A stretch of 64,000 nt of DNA from Parapristionchus giblindavisi (lineage: Eukaryota > Nematoda > Chromadorea > Rhabditida > Diplogasteridae), in contig CALSFV010000060.1 of the NCBI GenBank assembly GCA_943737045.1, forward strand, positions 62,001 to 126,000, in the 5' to 3' direction. The notes below the pieces were generated by a model. That model saw only the letters and a list, made by a program, of their open reading frames with translations. It had not been told where the DNA came from and searched no databases. The translations under genes and the position numbers were made by a program. Below, one piece after another: positions 24,120 through 35,900 of this stretch; position 1 is the first letter of the stretch; each line of letters begins with the position of its first letter.

Positions 24120-26717
24120 AAAAAAAAATATCAAATGATTGATCATTTATAATTCATGAAGAAATAGAGAATAAATAAATACAGTGGCATCCTTGTGCTC
24201 CTATTGTGAAGAAAGTCTTCTATCTAGCATCTGACAAACGCAGTTTGAGGGTTTGAACTTGCTGAATCTCGTTTAAATTCTAGAATAAAAACAATTTGAA
24301 ATCTGTAGACGACAACTCGGTGTGTGCTAAAAAGTCATGAATGTGGTACTCTGTCAAAAGCGGCGAAAGTAAACGAAAATAAGAGTATGCTATTATATTT
24401 TTACACTCTCTACGTCATCTTACTTTTTTTATTATTTCTGGCCCAATAGAAATAACTGCTTGAATTGATTCTGATGCGGTGTTAAAATCTTGGAAAAGTA
24501 GATGGAAAAGTGAAAAGTAGTGTTAATTTTGTGATTGTAAAAGTAGGTGGAAAAGTAGTAATCCAACTCTCGCGTAAAGGGTTTTTATTGTAAAAGTTTG
24601 TCAATTACGAAGATAGGCTACTTTTTCAACTACTTTTACAATCACAAAATTAACACTACTTTTCACTTTTCCATCTACTTTTACAAGATTTTAAACCCAC
24701 ATGAGTTACGTCATAGCTGGATGAACTACTTTACAAAGTTGGAAAGAAGATAGTCTTGCCCAATTAAATTATTGAAAATTAAAGATACAACTATAGATTT
24801 GTCTGCATATTAATGCTAAATTTAAATAAGGTTATATAAAATAATTAAAAGTGTGTTGTATGGTGCATCCTAAAAAAAGTACAAAAGAAAATCCTAGAAG
24901 AATAGTTATCTTTAGAGAATCTCGAATCGAGGAAAAGAGATATTGAGGTAGGTCGATGACCAATGTTCAGAGGCTATTATACGTCTTCTCGTTCACATTC
25001 CATTTAGAGAAACAAAGGATAAAGTCGCTTTATTTGCCCCCACCCCGTAGGGTGAGTGCATTCCGAGAGGTTATTACAAAAAAACGGACGCTTTAAGACA
25101 CCGGCTCAGTAAGATTCGAGGGTAGAGCCACTGACCCCGGACATCGACCTCACCGATTTGGCTCAAAATTTTTTTGTGGATACCCCCATGAGCCCCCATC
25201 ACCAAATGGGTATTCATTAGGGCTGGATCCTTGAAACACAGAAGTGGCGGGTTCTCGAAATTTGAAAACTCGATTTTCACCAAAAATTAGTGAAGCGACC
25301 TGGGTCCAATATTAGTGTCGATTAATTATAAGTATAAATAGAGAACAAAAACTAGATATATGACGGTCCGGAGATCCGATCGCAAACTGATTTTTTTACC
25401 TTCTCAAAACATTCTAAAATTAATTAAAATTTTAAAACAAAAAACGGCAGCCCAATTTTTGCTTCATTTTATAAAGCAAAAAATTCCGCGTCGAATGAGG
25501 CAAAAAAATCAAAAATCGATCGACCCGTGTTTTGAGATAAATGAACCTGAAGACGACCCGAAAATATTTTTGTTTTCAAACCCCGTCATGTTTGTACTCA
25601 TATTGAAGAGCTCGTCGAGTAGAACAACTTTCATGTTGAACGTTTTGTTTGAAACTCATGTACAAGAGAAATACATGAGTTTGATTTATTCTCACAGTTT
25701 TTCAGTCAATTTAGAGTAAATCGAAAGTAAAATATTTTTTGTGCACAAAGTGATAACGCCATATTGTAGAGCTCAAAAATCCATACTTAATTTGTTGTTT
25801 AACGAATAAAAAATTGATGGCCCCTACTCTGAAAAACATGGCCTCTAAAGTGGTCATGAAAAAAAAGTTGTGGAAAACTTGCCATGTTTATACTCATTTT
25901 AAAGAACTCGTCGAGTACATCATTTGTTATGTTGGTCGTATTCTATGAAAGTCGTTTGTTCTCGAGATACAAGCGATACAAAAGATTTGGATTCAATAAA
26001 TCTAAATTTATGTATTTCTCTTGTACATGAGTTTCAGACAAAACGTTCAACATGAAAGTTGTTCTACTCGACGAGCTCTTCAATATGAGTACAAACATGA
26101 CGTGGTTTGAAAACAAAAATATTTTCTGGTCGTCTTCAGGTTCATTTATCTCAAAACACGGGTCGATCGATTTTTGATTTTTTTGCTTCATTCGACGCGG
26201 AATTTTATGCTCTATAAAATGAGGCAAAAATTGGGCTGCCGTTTTTTGTTTTAAAATTTTAATTAATTTTAGAATGTTTTGAGAAGGTAAAAAAATCAGT
26301 TTGCGATCGGATCTCCGGAGCGTCATATATCTTGTTTTTGTTGTCTATTTATACTTATAATTAATCGACACTAATATTGGACCCAGGTCGCTTCACTAAT
26401 TTTTGGTGAAAATCGAGTTTTCAAATTTCGAGAACCCGCCACTTCTGTGTTTCAAGGATCCAGCCCTAATGAATACCCATTTGGTGATGGGGGCTCATGG
26501 GGGTATCCACAAAAAAATTTTGAGCCAAATCGGTGAGGTCGATGTCCGGCACTACCTGAAATCTCACTGAGCCGTTGTCTTAAAGAGATACGTAAAAAAA
26601 CCAAAACGGAAATTTTAAAAGTAGCGGGTATTTTCGAAAGAGAATGAAAATACATTTCTCAGAATTCGAAATAAACAAAAAAAATAAAAATAAAAATAAA
26701 AAAAAAATGGGTTACGT
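24120..26717. repeat. macrosatellite unit 6
   Basis: Last unit, with a private T in the right arm near 26520. It ends precisely at TACGT before non-repeat sequence. Confidence 0.95.
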
Positions 26718-29285
26718 ATAATGGATTATTTTCTGGATTCTGCTCACAACTCGAATCTACTTGTTAGTTGTTAGCGCAGATGTAGAGAGAACATCAAGAT
26801 ATAACACGATGGCCGATGAATAGAAGAAAGGAAATACATTGATTTGTGTGAAGGAACCTTACATGGACTCATCAATGTATAACCGTGATAAAGTATTGTA
26901 TCTCAACATTTTAAGAAGAAGAAAAAGTACGGACCGACGGTCGGACGGTGGGATGCTCTGACAAATGTTACGCTTTGGAATTTATATATCGCGCACTCGT
27001 CAGTAAGAGACCATGTGTCTGTCTGACCTCTAGTCTGCCAAAGGTTAGCGTGCATGAAAATATTAAATCTTGATAAGTTCGTGTTGAATATATTAGGAAT
27101 TGAGGAAGTTCTAGTAAAAGATTCAAACGGAAAAGATCGCCAATCAACGGCATCTTAATCGCTGGTTTCTTTAGAATTTGGTTCGTTGGACACATAAATA
27201 TGACATGAGGAGATTACTTAAAATGTAGCACTTTTCATTTAATCATACTTAACGTGCAATAACATTTTGAACTTTCATAACGCGATTTATCCGTCCTTTT
27301 AAGGATCCTTTAAAGACATCAGGTGTCCTTTTAAGGATTTTCCAGCCACATCGTTAATATGTGCATGGGAAATGGATTTGTGCAGATATTAGTCTAGTAT
27401 TCTAAGTTGGGAAGGTACGGTATGTTGGTGCTTGTGTCGAAGGAACGATAACTATTTCATTTGCCATTGTAGAAATACAGTATAATGAGGCCCAGAGGGA
27501 CTACAATATTCACACAATAAACATTTGGTGATCTCTAAATTTATCGGCGAATGAAAATGATGTTTAAAATTGAAAATTAATTAAAAATGAATAAATTTAA
27601 AACGAAGTGGGAATTGAAAATAGTATGAAAATATTACTAATGTTGAAAGGTAGTTTCAGTTCTTGGTTCTTGGTTTTCGGGTCATGGCATTGACGGAACC
27701 CAAATCTGCCACATCATATAATATTCGATGACAGAGGTGCTAAATATTAAATTCATGAGAAAAAATTTCAGTGTATTCAAATGAGATGAAAATATGGAAA
27801 AGCTGGTGTTTGTCAATATTTTCTCGCAGTAGTTTTTAAGGTAAAAGAACGGGCCATATAAAGTCGCGAACGAGTGAGCAATGTAAGTCAAAGTAATTAC
27901 AGCACGAACAGCACGTACGCTACAAGACTGCAAACTGCACGAGCGGAAATTGTACGGAAATGAAAGAATAGCTCAAGCTACGAGGAAATCGGCCTAATTA
28001 TAGTGCGATTGAAACAGGGTCAGTGCTCAGCTCAGGAAAACGTTTGTGGAAATGAATCAAACTCCAAATGTAAAGGACTCAAAGTAAATTCAACCACAAA
28101 TTTATTGAACATTCCAAGAATGGAACGAATAAGTCTCATCTTTGCTGTAATCTTGAGAGGGTAAGTGGGTAATCTCTAGATCGGCATGAGAAATTTCCAC
28201 TTCGCATTTTCTGAAAGTACGGACAGTAGAAGTGGCTACTCTAACATTGTAACTGTAAGTTGGGAATATAATAATTAGATCAAGACTCGAAAACTTTGTA
28301 GTTACTGCATTGTAGTCCCCTTTCTGTAAGCGAAGTGCATGCAGTTAACAATTTTGTAATAATGTAAAACGAATTGTCAAACTGTGAGTGGAATGTCAGA
28401 TTTCAAGAGGGCTAAATAACTAGCGGAACCTGTGACCCAACATAACTGCATGCAGAGAGTTCTAACATGGGAATGGAGTGAACTCACATATCCAGATTTT
28501 CACGAAAGTTGCAGGGTTTACTAAATCGATTACGCTGATTCCGAATCAGCCAAATCTGCGAAATGTTTTTCTGAAGCGAGTTACGAAAAGCGATTTTTTA
28601 AATTTTCCAAGCGATTGTTCAGCTGATTTCCCCACGCGATATGAATTTTTTGTAAGTAGAAGATCTTTTATATGTATCGAGCTATTATGTATTCCCCCGT
28701 GGATCTGCGACAAAAATGTATTTTTTGTACCAGCATGATGACTGATTCTTATTCTTGAGCGAATAATACTGAAAACGATTGAATGTTATCGCTACTACAT
28801 TCTCTTCAGTTTGTACATAATTTTATTCGTATCTATAGACTATAGTTCAGTGCACTATATTGATGACGATATGGAATATAACACACTAAAGTTCATATAA
28901 ATACGAAATAACTTGAATAATTACTAAATTAAATTCTTAGCACAAAACACTACGAAAACATGCAAAGATGGTCATGTTACTAGGAAGATACAAGTGTACA
29001 TTCATCTTAAATATTGTATTCCATTTATTTTTCTCTAGAATGGCCATTTCAAAGAATATTGAAAATGAATATCTTTTATTTGATTATTTCTATTAGTATC
29101 TCTTCAAGTACTCTGACGGCTTGCAACTGATCTTTTCAGTGCAAGAATATAGTGTAATATGATGCAGAATAAATTTTACTTTAATTAGACACATTCATTC
29201 AGCATGATTGAGTTTGTCTGCAAATGGATTTTGCAAGCTACAGGGAGGTACGGAATTTGCATAATATTCCCCGTAAACGACAGTG
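26718..29285. other. gene-poor spacer after the array
   Basis: AT-rich sequence with no supported gene. It contains the right member of a dispersed duplicate (26933-27140). Open frames at 27682-27933 (minus) and 28478-28738 (plus) have no recognisable motif or splice context. Confidence 0.5.
26933..27140. repeat. dispersed duplicate, right member (partner 7988-8160)
   Basis: Same order and orientation of matching blocks as 7988-8160; slightly longer through small insertions. The two members bracket the satellite array. Confidence 0.75.
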
Positions 29286-29838
29286 GTAATCAAGCATCAT
29301 GTGCAGTATTATAGTTGTTTACTAAATTCCACGGCGGCCAGAACCCAGGGGGAATAGTTATGCCATATTTAGTGTCGAAGAACACAACCACAGCATTCTG
29401 GCCTAAGCCATTTTCTTTGAAAACCAGACAAGCGAAGAGATCATTGTATTCGAGACAGTTTCCTTTTAGACAAATCGAGCGTTCATGTTTGCTACCATAG
29501 TAAACAAAACAGTGTGCTACTGCCGAGAAAGAAAAAAATACAATACTGTGTCCAGACTGGTGAACACAAACGAAATGAATCCATTTGAAATAGTTACTGA
29601 GAAGTGGGCAGACCAAAATTGACTTGAAGCCAAATACAGAAATCAACAAAAAGAAGAATTTGGCTTCAGAACACCCTCGTGAAGAGATTGGAGAGGAACA
29701 AGTGATTGCGTGGGACGACAAAACAAAAGATGTTCGTTTGGATAAATATTTCATAGTTAGACTAAAATAGAAGCATGCGCATCTTAAAATTTGGCTTATT
29801 TTAATAACGTCTGTGTGTTTACTCGAAAATACACACAA
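29286..29838 (-). CDS. hypothetical ORF or exon with a relic copy at 4.1 kb
   Basis: A 182-codon open frame on the minus strand. The C-terminal third looks most protein-like, with ordered Cys, Gly and aromatic residues: CLKGNCLEYNDLFACLVF, then KENGLGQN, then YGITIPPGFWPPWNLVNN, ending TAHDA and stop. The same segment has a diverged, frame-broken relative at 4139-4262, so this was once a repeated or duplicated unit. The N-terminal part is Ser/Phe-rich and may be intron. No family recognised. It could be the last exon of a small secreted protein or a pseudogene. It ends about 80 bases from the 3' end of the neighbouring kinase gene, on the same strand and downstream of it. Confidence 0.35.
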
Positions 29839-29917
29839 ACGTTTATACTGAAGACTCTTTTTGAGTTTTTGAGGCAGGAATGCTTGCAGTTGGTGAAATG
29901 ATCGATGGCACTGGAGC

Positions 29918-32900
29918 TCACTGGAGCTTTCTAGGATCCTGAAAGTGAATAAATCAATAAATTAATCGATTAGACGTAAAAAATCAATAATCCTACCTTT
30001 CGATAAGCAAAGTATTTATCGATCCATTCCTTCTTCTCTCCATACGTTGAGTGTTGTTGAAGCCAGTTCAATTTCAATTCCATCCAATCTTGCTCTTTCT
30101 TGGCCTCCTCGGCGACCTGTAATAATGTCTTTTTTATTAGTTAAAAAATTTTGAAAATGTGCCAAGTTCAACAGATTAATTTCAGTTCATGAGTAGCAAT
30201 TTTAGAGGTTTTTAGAGTTTTTTTTTTATTATTTGAAAGCCACATTACTTAAAAGAAGGAGAATGGTAACGAAATAAGAAAGTAGAGAAAATTCAACTCG
30301 TCAGAATTTATTTTCATTACGCTACTTTTGACCATTAGAGAATTCATTATAAAGAAGTAATTATTTATTGAAATCTGTACATAGTAAAATAAATAAATAA
30401 TTACACATTTTTATGCGTTTTCTTGTGTGTAGCTTACCGCAAACATGTCGATGATGAACTTCTGAACTCTTTCGCGGATTCGAACGAAGAGAGATAGTTG
30501 AGGAACCTTGCTTCCGAGATTCTTAAATTATTTTTTCATTATTTAATTGAAAAAAACACTTTCGTTAGTAGCTAATTTGGATATTATTGGATGTCTCAGG
30601 AGAGTTTGTTTTGAGTAGGTATTTGTCACATAAATAAACTAGTTGATAAGCAATTTGTCCAAGGCTATCAAGGCTAAGGCTAAGGCGATGACTATAAAAA
30701 ACTGCAACGCTTTTGGTAACTTCTCAAGAGACATTTGACATTTTGTCAAGAGAGATTTGTCATTTTTTTCAAAAGAAATTTGCACATTTGTCAATAGTCA
30801 TCTGGCATTTTGTCAAAGGACGTAATCCTTAAAGGGAGAGTGACCTCTCTCAATAGTCTCTTCATTGCGCACACTATTTCTCTGTTCTCTAACAACGAGA
30901 GACCTTAGCGCGTTGAAGAGACCGTTGACAAAGGTTTCAGTCCCTTTAACCTCTTCGATGATCTTGACCACTTGAGGGAAGAGTGGACGGAGGTATGCGT
31001 CTCGCTGACGACATTTATCTGCAAATAATTAATATTTAAATAAATATAAATAAATAAACTGTATGTGACCAGATATATGATCCCATGTTTCATTTGAATG
31101 TCCTAAACCTTTCGCACACAATGAAAGCAATGCGAGATTATGATTGACCCATGTTTTTCTTATCGATCGATTTTGCAAGTCAATTACCGTACCCATGAGT
31201 TCAATAATCCATAGAGGAGTGTCAGGATCTGTAGGGTGCAATCTCGTTGCAGCCTGATCAATCAATATGATCTTCTAATCAATACTGAATACAGTATACC
31301 GGTCCTCCATAAATGATGAAGTTGCGAAGAGCGCCCTGCTTGACGGGAAGAGGATCGGTATATGGCACCTGAGAAATACGGTAAATGTTATGTGGTGTGG
31401 TGAGTGCGGTTAAAGAAGGGGACCCTTGAGATGTCATGACTGATTCCCGCCACGATAAGCATGGTGGTTATTGTTTATATTATATGGTAATTGGCGTAAG
31501 GGATAATGAGAAAATGAGAGAGCAAGTATGCAAATCGCATGGGCACTCTCCACATGCCTTGAAAGTTGTACTTTCAATCCGCATTGTGAGCTTTAAACAT
31601 ATCGGGAATCAACATCAGATATGTCTTTCGATTCGTGCGATGAATCTCTATCATTCTATCCGAACAGTCTTATTACGAAAAAACTCGAGGGTCTCCATCT
31701 TTAGGAAGACGTTTGACAAGACTCACCGCTCCGAACGAGAAAATCTCATAGATGAGTGCACCAAATGAGAATATGTCCGAGTGGAACGAATAAGCTCCCT
31801 GGGCGAGCGTTTCCGGTGCACACCATCTAAAGGATACTTTATCATTTTACTACATTTTTTTCAAATAAAATAAATATCCCGAAGTGATTTGCAACTCATC
31901 GCTCTGACCACGCTCTGTCACTTTCATTGTCTACCAGAGAACAAGGCCTGAGAGCCAATGAATTCGCTTAGATTTTCCAGTAGTCTTATCGATATGACCA
32001 AATTCCGGATTCCGGCTAGTAGGCATAATCAAAGAGTGTAACAAACCTAGTAGGCATATTATTCAGTTTGCTCTTTTTGATTCCTCCAATGACCGAGAGA
32101 CCAAAATCGGATATCTTTGCATGGCCGTCTTTGATGAGACAATTACGAGCTGCGATATCTCTGAATAATAAAGAAAGAATTTTAATATTTCTTTTTTTAA
32201 TTATTAAAAGCACACAACGCTAATTTGAAACTCTCCGCTCTGGCAATGCGCTTTGTCTGTGAGGGCTTGGCCAGAGCGTAGAGTCAAAATGGCTTGAGGT
32301 GAGCCTTTAAGCATGAACAGAGCACTACACTACATTACACACACCATATCCAAATTAGTACATAACCATACGTACTCCACATTTGTCCAAATACCTGTGA
32401 ATGATATGACATGAGTGGAGGTATTCGAGGCCACGTGCGGCTCCACACAGAAGACGAGCTTTGTCAGTCACTGTGAGCTTAAATAAATAAATAAATAAAT
32501 AAATAATAAATAAAAATGCGTAGACTAACTAAAAATGCAAATTATTCCATGTGCTGGATATGTTATACTAGTTTGCATGGTAGAGCGTGAGCTTTCGGAT
32601 CAATCAATTTTATCAAATCAGGCAATAGATAGATATAATAGATATATTTCGGATAAGTTTCACAATATTAATAAAGGCCGTTCGTGATATATTTCAATAA
32701 TTTATCAATAAAGATTTTCCAGCGCAGTAGAAAAATATTATATAATGTTCATGAATTGGAAAACAACAGCTTGCATGAATAGTTTTTTTTTAACTGCTAC
32801 ATCGACCAATCAATAAATGGGTGATTCGATGAAGGGTCGGTGATGAGGGTCGGAAGAAGGAAGATGGAAGATACGGAAGACATCGACAGGAATCAAAAGT

Positions 32901-35900
32901 ACATGCTCTGGTATTTTGCCACTTAAAGTCTGCTTAAACTACGTCACAGACTTTAAGTAGACTTTAAGTAAACTTTAAGTGATTTGACGAAATGCATTAC
33001 AGTATACCACACCACTTTAAGTAGACTTACGTCTCACTTTAAGTTTACTTAAAGTCTACTTAAAGTGGGAAAGTTTAAGTAGACTTTAAGTGGCAAAATA
33101 CCAGAGTGTGTGTTGCTCTTTATCTCTTTTTGGGGCTGGAATTAGCCCGAATAGTAATTGTAAGAATAATTTGGTAGTTATCGCAATTATCATTTGTTGA
33201 GTACGTTACACGTTTATATAAGAGAGATGAAACAAGAAACAACGTGCAATTTCGGTTAAGTTTCAGTATTTTCATAAACCCCTTCATGTCATTACAATTT
33301 AGTTTTTCCAAGTCCGCTAATGTTTACATTTTTATACACTTTAATGATACTTCCAGGATAACGGCATTAACCCCAACAATCACTGATAACGTCATCAACG
33401 GGGCTGAGCTAATAAGAGAGATAATGTGGCCATCAGGGATGTGCATTTTAATATTTTTTTTTCAAAATGAAAATTCGATTTTCTTTCGTTTTTCGATTTT
33501 TTTACGAAAACTTTTTACTCTGATCCCGGCTTTCGATAGATGAAATGATTAACCAACCAATCCTTCACTGTGGCCGAATATGAAAGCATGAAGATGGACG
33601 TCCAGTCTCCTCACCAGTGTGTCATCACACAATTCCATTACGAGCTTAAACATTTTATTGATTGATTTTCGTCAAATTACTATGTATCGATTTTTGAAAA
33701 TATACCTGTATAGGCATTCTCGTAGAAGCAACGCCATAGAGTTTGACCAGATTTGGCTGAATTATAAATAATTTAAATTTTTACAGTAATCCTATAAGCC
33801 TAAAGCAAATTAAAATTGAGACTAAAGAAGAAAATTTAATTTTTAAGTATTATGCCCCGCCCACTGTTTGTGACGTCATAATTAAAAGGGACGTACATGT
33901 TCAATGGCCAACATGAGATTGGCCTCTCTGAGGAATTCGTTCTTCTCACTGATCGACATTGTCGAATCAGACTGAGTGAGTGTCTTTACGGCCACTTTGA
34001 TGGGCGGCTCGAATGGGTGTTTCTGAATTGGGACTTTATACTTAAGGATGGCTAAGGCTTGCTAAGTATAGGGCACTTGGGTTCGTCAAGTCACCTTCAG
34101 GTATCCACTGTTGACAGTTCCGAAGTTTCCAGATCCAAGCTGACCGAGAATCTCGATCTACAATGGAGTCAGGGTAATAAAAATAACATAAATCGATATT
34201 TTTTTCAGAGTAAAATTATTTATTTCAAGACGTTTCGGTGAAAATCACCATCATTAGTTGGCTAATACCAACAAGGAAGAACCATGAGGAAACTGTCTTG
34301 TCCTCTATTTATTGGCTTCGCTTAGAAATATTTCAGCATTTACTCATTATGACAAGAATCACCAAGCTATATGTATATATTCTAGAGTAAAATTATCTTG
34401 TTGTGTGCCTTTCATTCATTGATTCATTTATTTATTACGAAAAAAATATAAAAATATAAAAAATATAAATCATAAATCAAGGTGTACCTGTTCGTGACTG
34501 AGCTGCCACTGAGATCGGAATACAGGAATACGAAGATACACTGCACTTTCATCGATCGGTTCATCGTTACGGTAGTGGTACTGTAATTGAAATATTGATC
34601 GAACCGCGATGTGTTATAACGACGCGTTGCGGTTTTCGCTACTGACCTCGATCAACTCCACGACAGTTTTGAAGGCATAGTTGAAGACCCAGTATAAATG
34701 TTTCTGAAGATGATCGATAAATCAATAAGTAAGTCGAAAAACAATCGGTAAAATCAATAAATCGATCGATACAATTGAAAATCGAGTACCGTTTTGGTCT
34801 GTTTGATGAGAAAGTTCAAGCGTGAATTATGTTTCATTACACTAATCACGTAATGTTCATCATCGTTCCAGTCTGCCTTTCGAACTGAGGTAAATAATTT
34901 TTTATTTGTTTTCATGTAATATACAATGAAACGCTTGATGATAAAGAGGAAAATTTATATGAAAATAATAACGAAAATGATAATGATCTTTCTGATGATC
35001 GTTGACATCGAATTAAAAATGTATATATATTTGTATACAAATACATTTTATAAATATTTAAATATATTTTTAATTAGCACTCAGTGAAGAGGGCCCTCAT
35101 GAGTATGACGGGAATGTGGCACACGCAAAATATCATCTGGCCGAACTATTTACCGCATTCCTTGTCTACGAGAGGAACATCGAAAAAAATTTCAATAAAA
35201 ACAAACCGAGAAAGTTCCCGTCCGTCCTGAGTTTTCTCTTGACATCATCCTGTGAGAGATATCCATGGAAATATCGTTCATCCTCTATATTTCTCCTTCC
35301 AAGCTGACCGATTGGTGTTGCAATCTGGCAAAGATCAAAGATCAGAGATCAGAGTTGAAAGATCAAAGTTCTGAAGTGAAGATCAAAGATCAAAGACTAG
35401 AGGTAAAAGATCAAAGATTGCCAAGCATCGCGCAACATACATACGTTTTCAGTTAAGTTTCAGTATTTTCACAAAGCGCTTAATGATATTACATTTCGGT
35501 GTTTGTTTGGTTTAAAGCAATTTTAAAAAATCGGTAATTGATGGCTGACACAGTATTCTACAGTATCGAAGTGTTCATCTCACCTCAATCAATTGTTTAT
35601 TCCTAACAAGAGACAATTCCGCACGCTCCATTCCGGCGTTCTTGTGTAGTAGTAAAGCAGTGATACCGGAGGGTCTGAGATTAATCTTTGATCTTTGATC
35701 TCTGATCTTTGATCTCACTTTTTCTCTGCACCACCTGACCCACTCGACTTCTTTTGGCCACCTTCGGGGTCTGATCCTTGTGAATTTACTGAAAGTCCAA
35801 AGATCAAAGTTCAGAAGACCAAATACCAATGCTATGAGGGCAAAAGATCAAAGATCAGATAGCAAATATCACCTTTTTGTTCTCCTTTGGCGGCAACGTT

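Larger units (their letters stand above)
11127..26717. repeat. macrosatellite array: six ~2,599-bp tandem units
   Basis: The marker ATATCAAATGATTGATC recurs at 11134, 13733, 16332, 18930, 21529 and 24128, giving periods of 2599, 2599, 2598, 2599 and 2599. The array ends in ...GGGTTACGT at 26717 before unique sequence. Copies are almost identical: I found one base change specific to unit 1 (an ACGAGGC/ATGAGGC difference near 13230), one specific to unit 6 (TTTTGAGCC for TTTCGAGCC near 26520), and one A lost from a poly-A run around 18905. Such uniformity implies recent amplification or active homogenisation. Each unit contains two inverted repeats described separately. No transposase, RT, rRNA or tRNA was recognised inside. 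Confidence 0.97.

Noticed and set aside
12366..26655. Repeated 67-127-codon open frames in the satellite as genes
   Set aside because: They recur only because the unit recurs, appear on both arms of an inverted repeat, and differ mainly by replacement changes. No protein motif.
32920..33105. Tandem short repeats that could suggest a CRISPR-like array
   Set aside because: The repeats are in both orientations with no uniform spacers and lie in an intron of a eukaryotic gene.
33624..33634. Early donor (CTG|GTGAGG) ending the kinase exon that starts at 33644
   Set aside because: It would leave the kinase about 19 residues short between LVMELCDDTL and LTVTDKARLL. Reading on to GTTGGT at 33557 keeps frame and restores normal kinase spacing.
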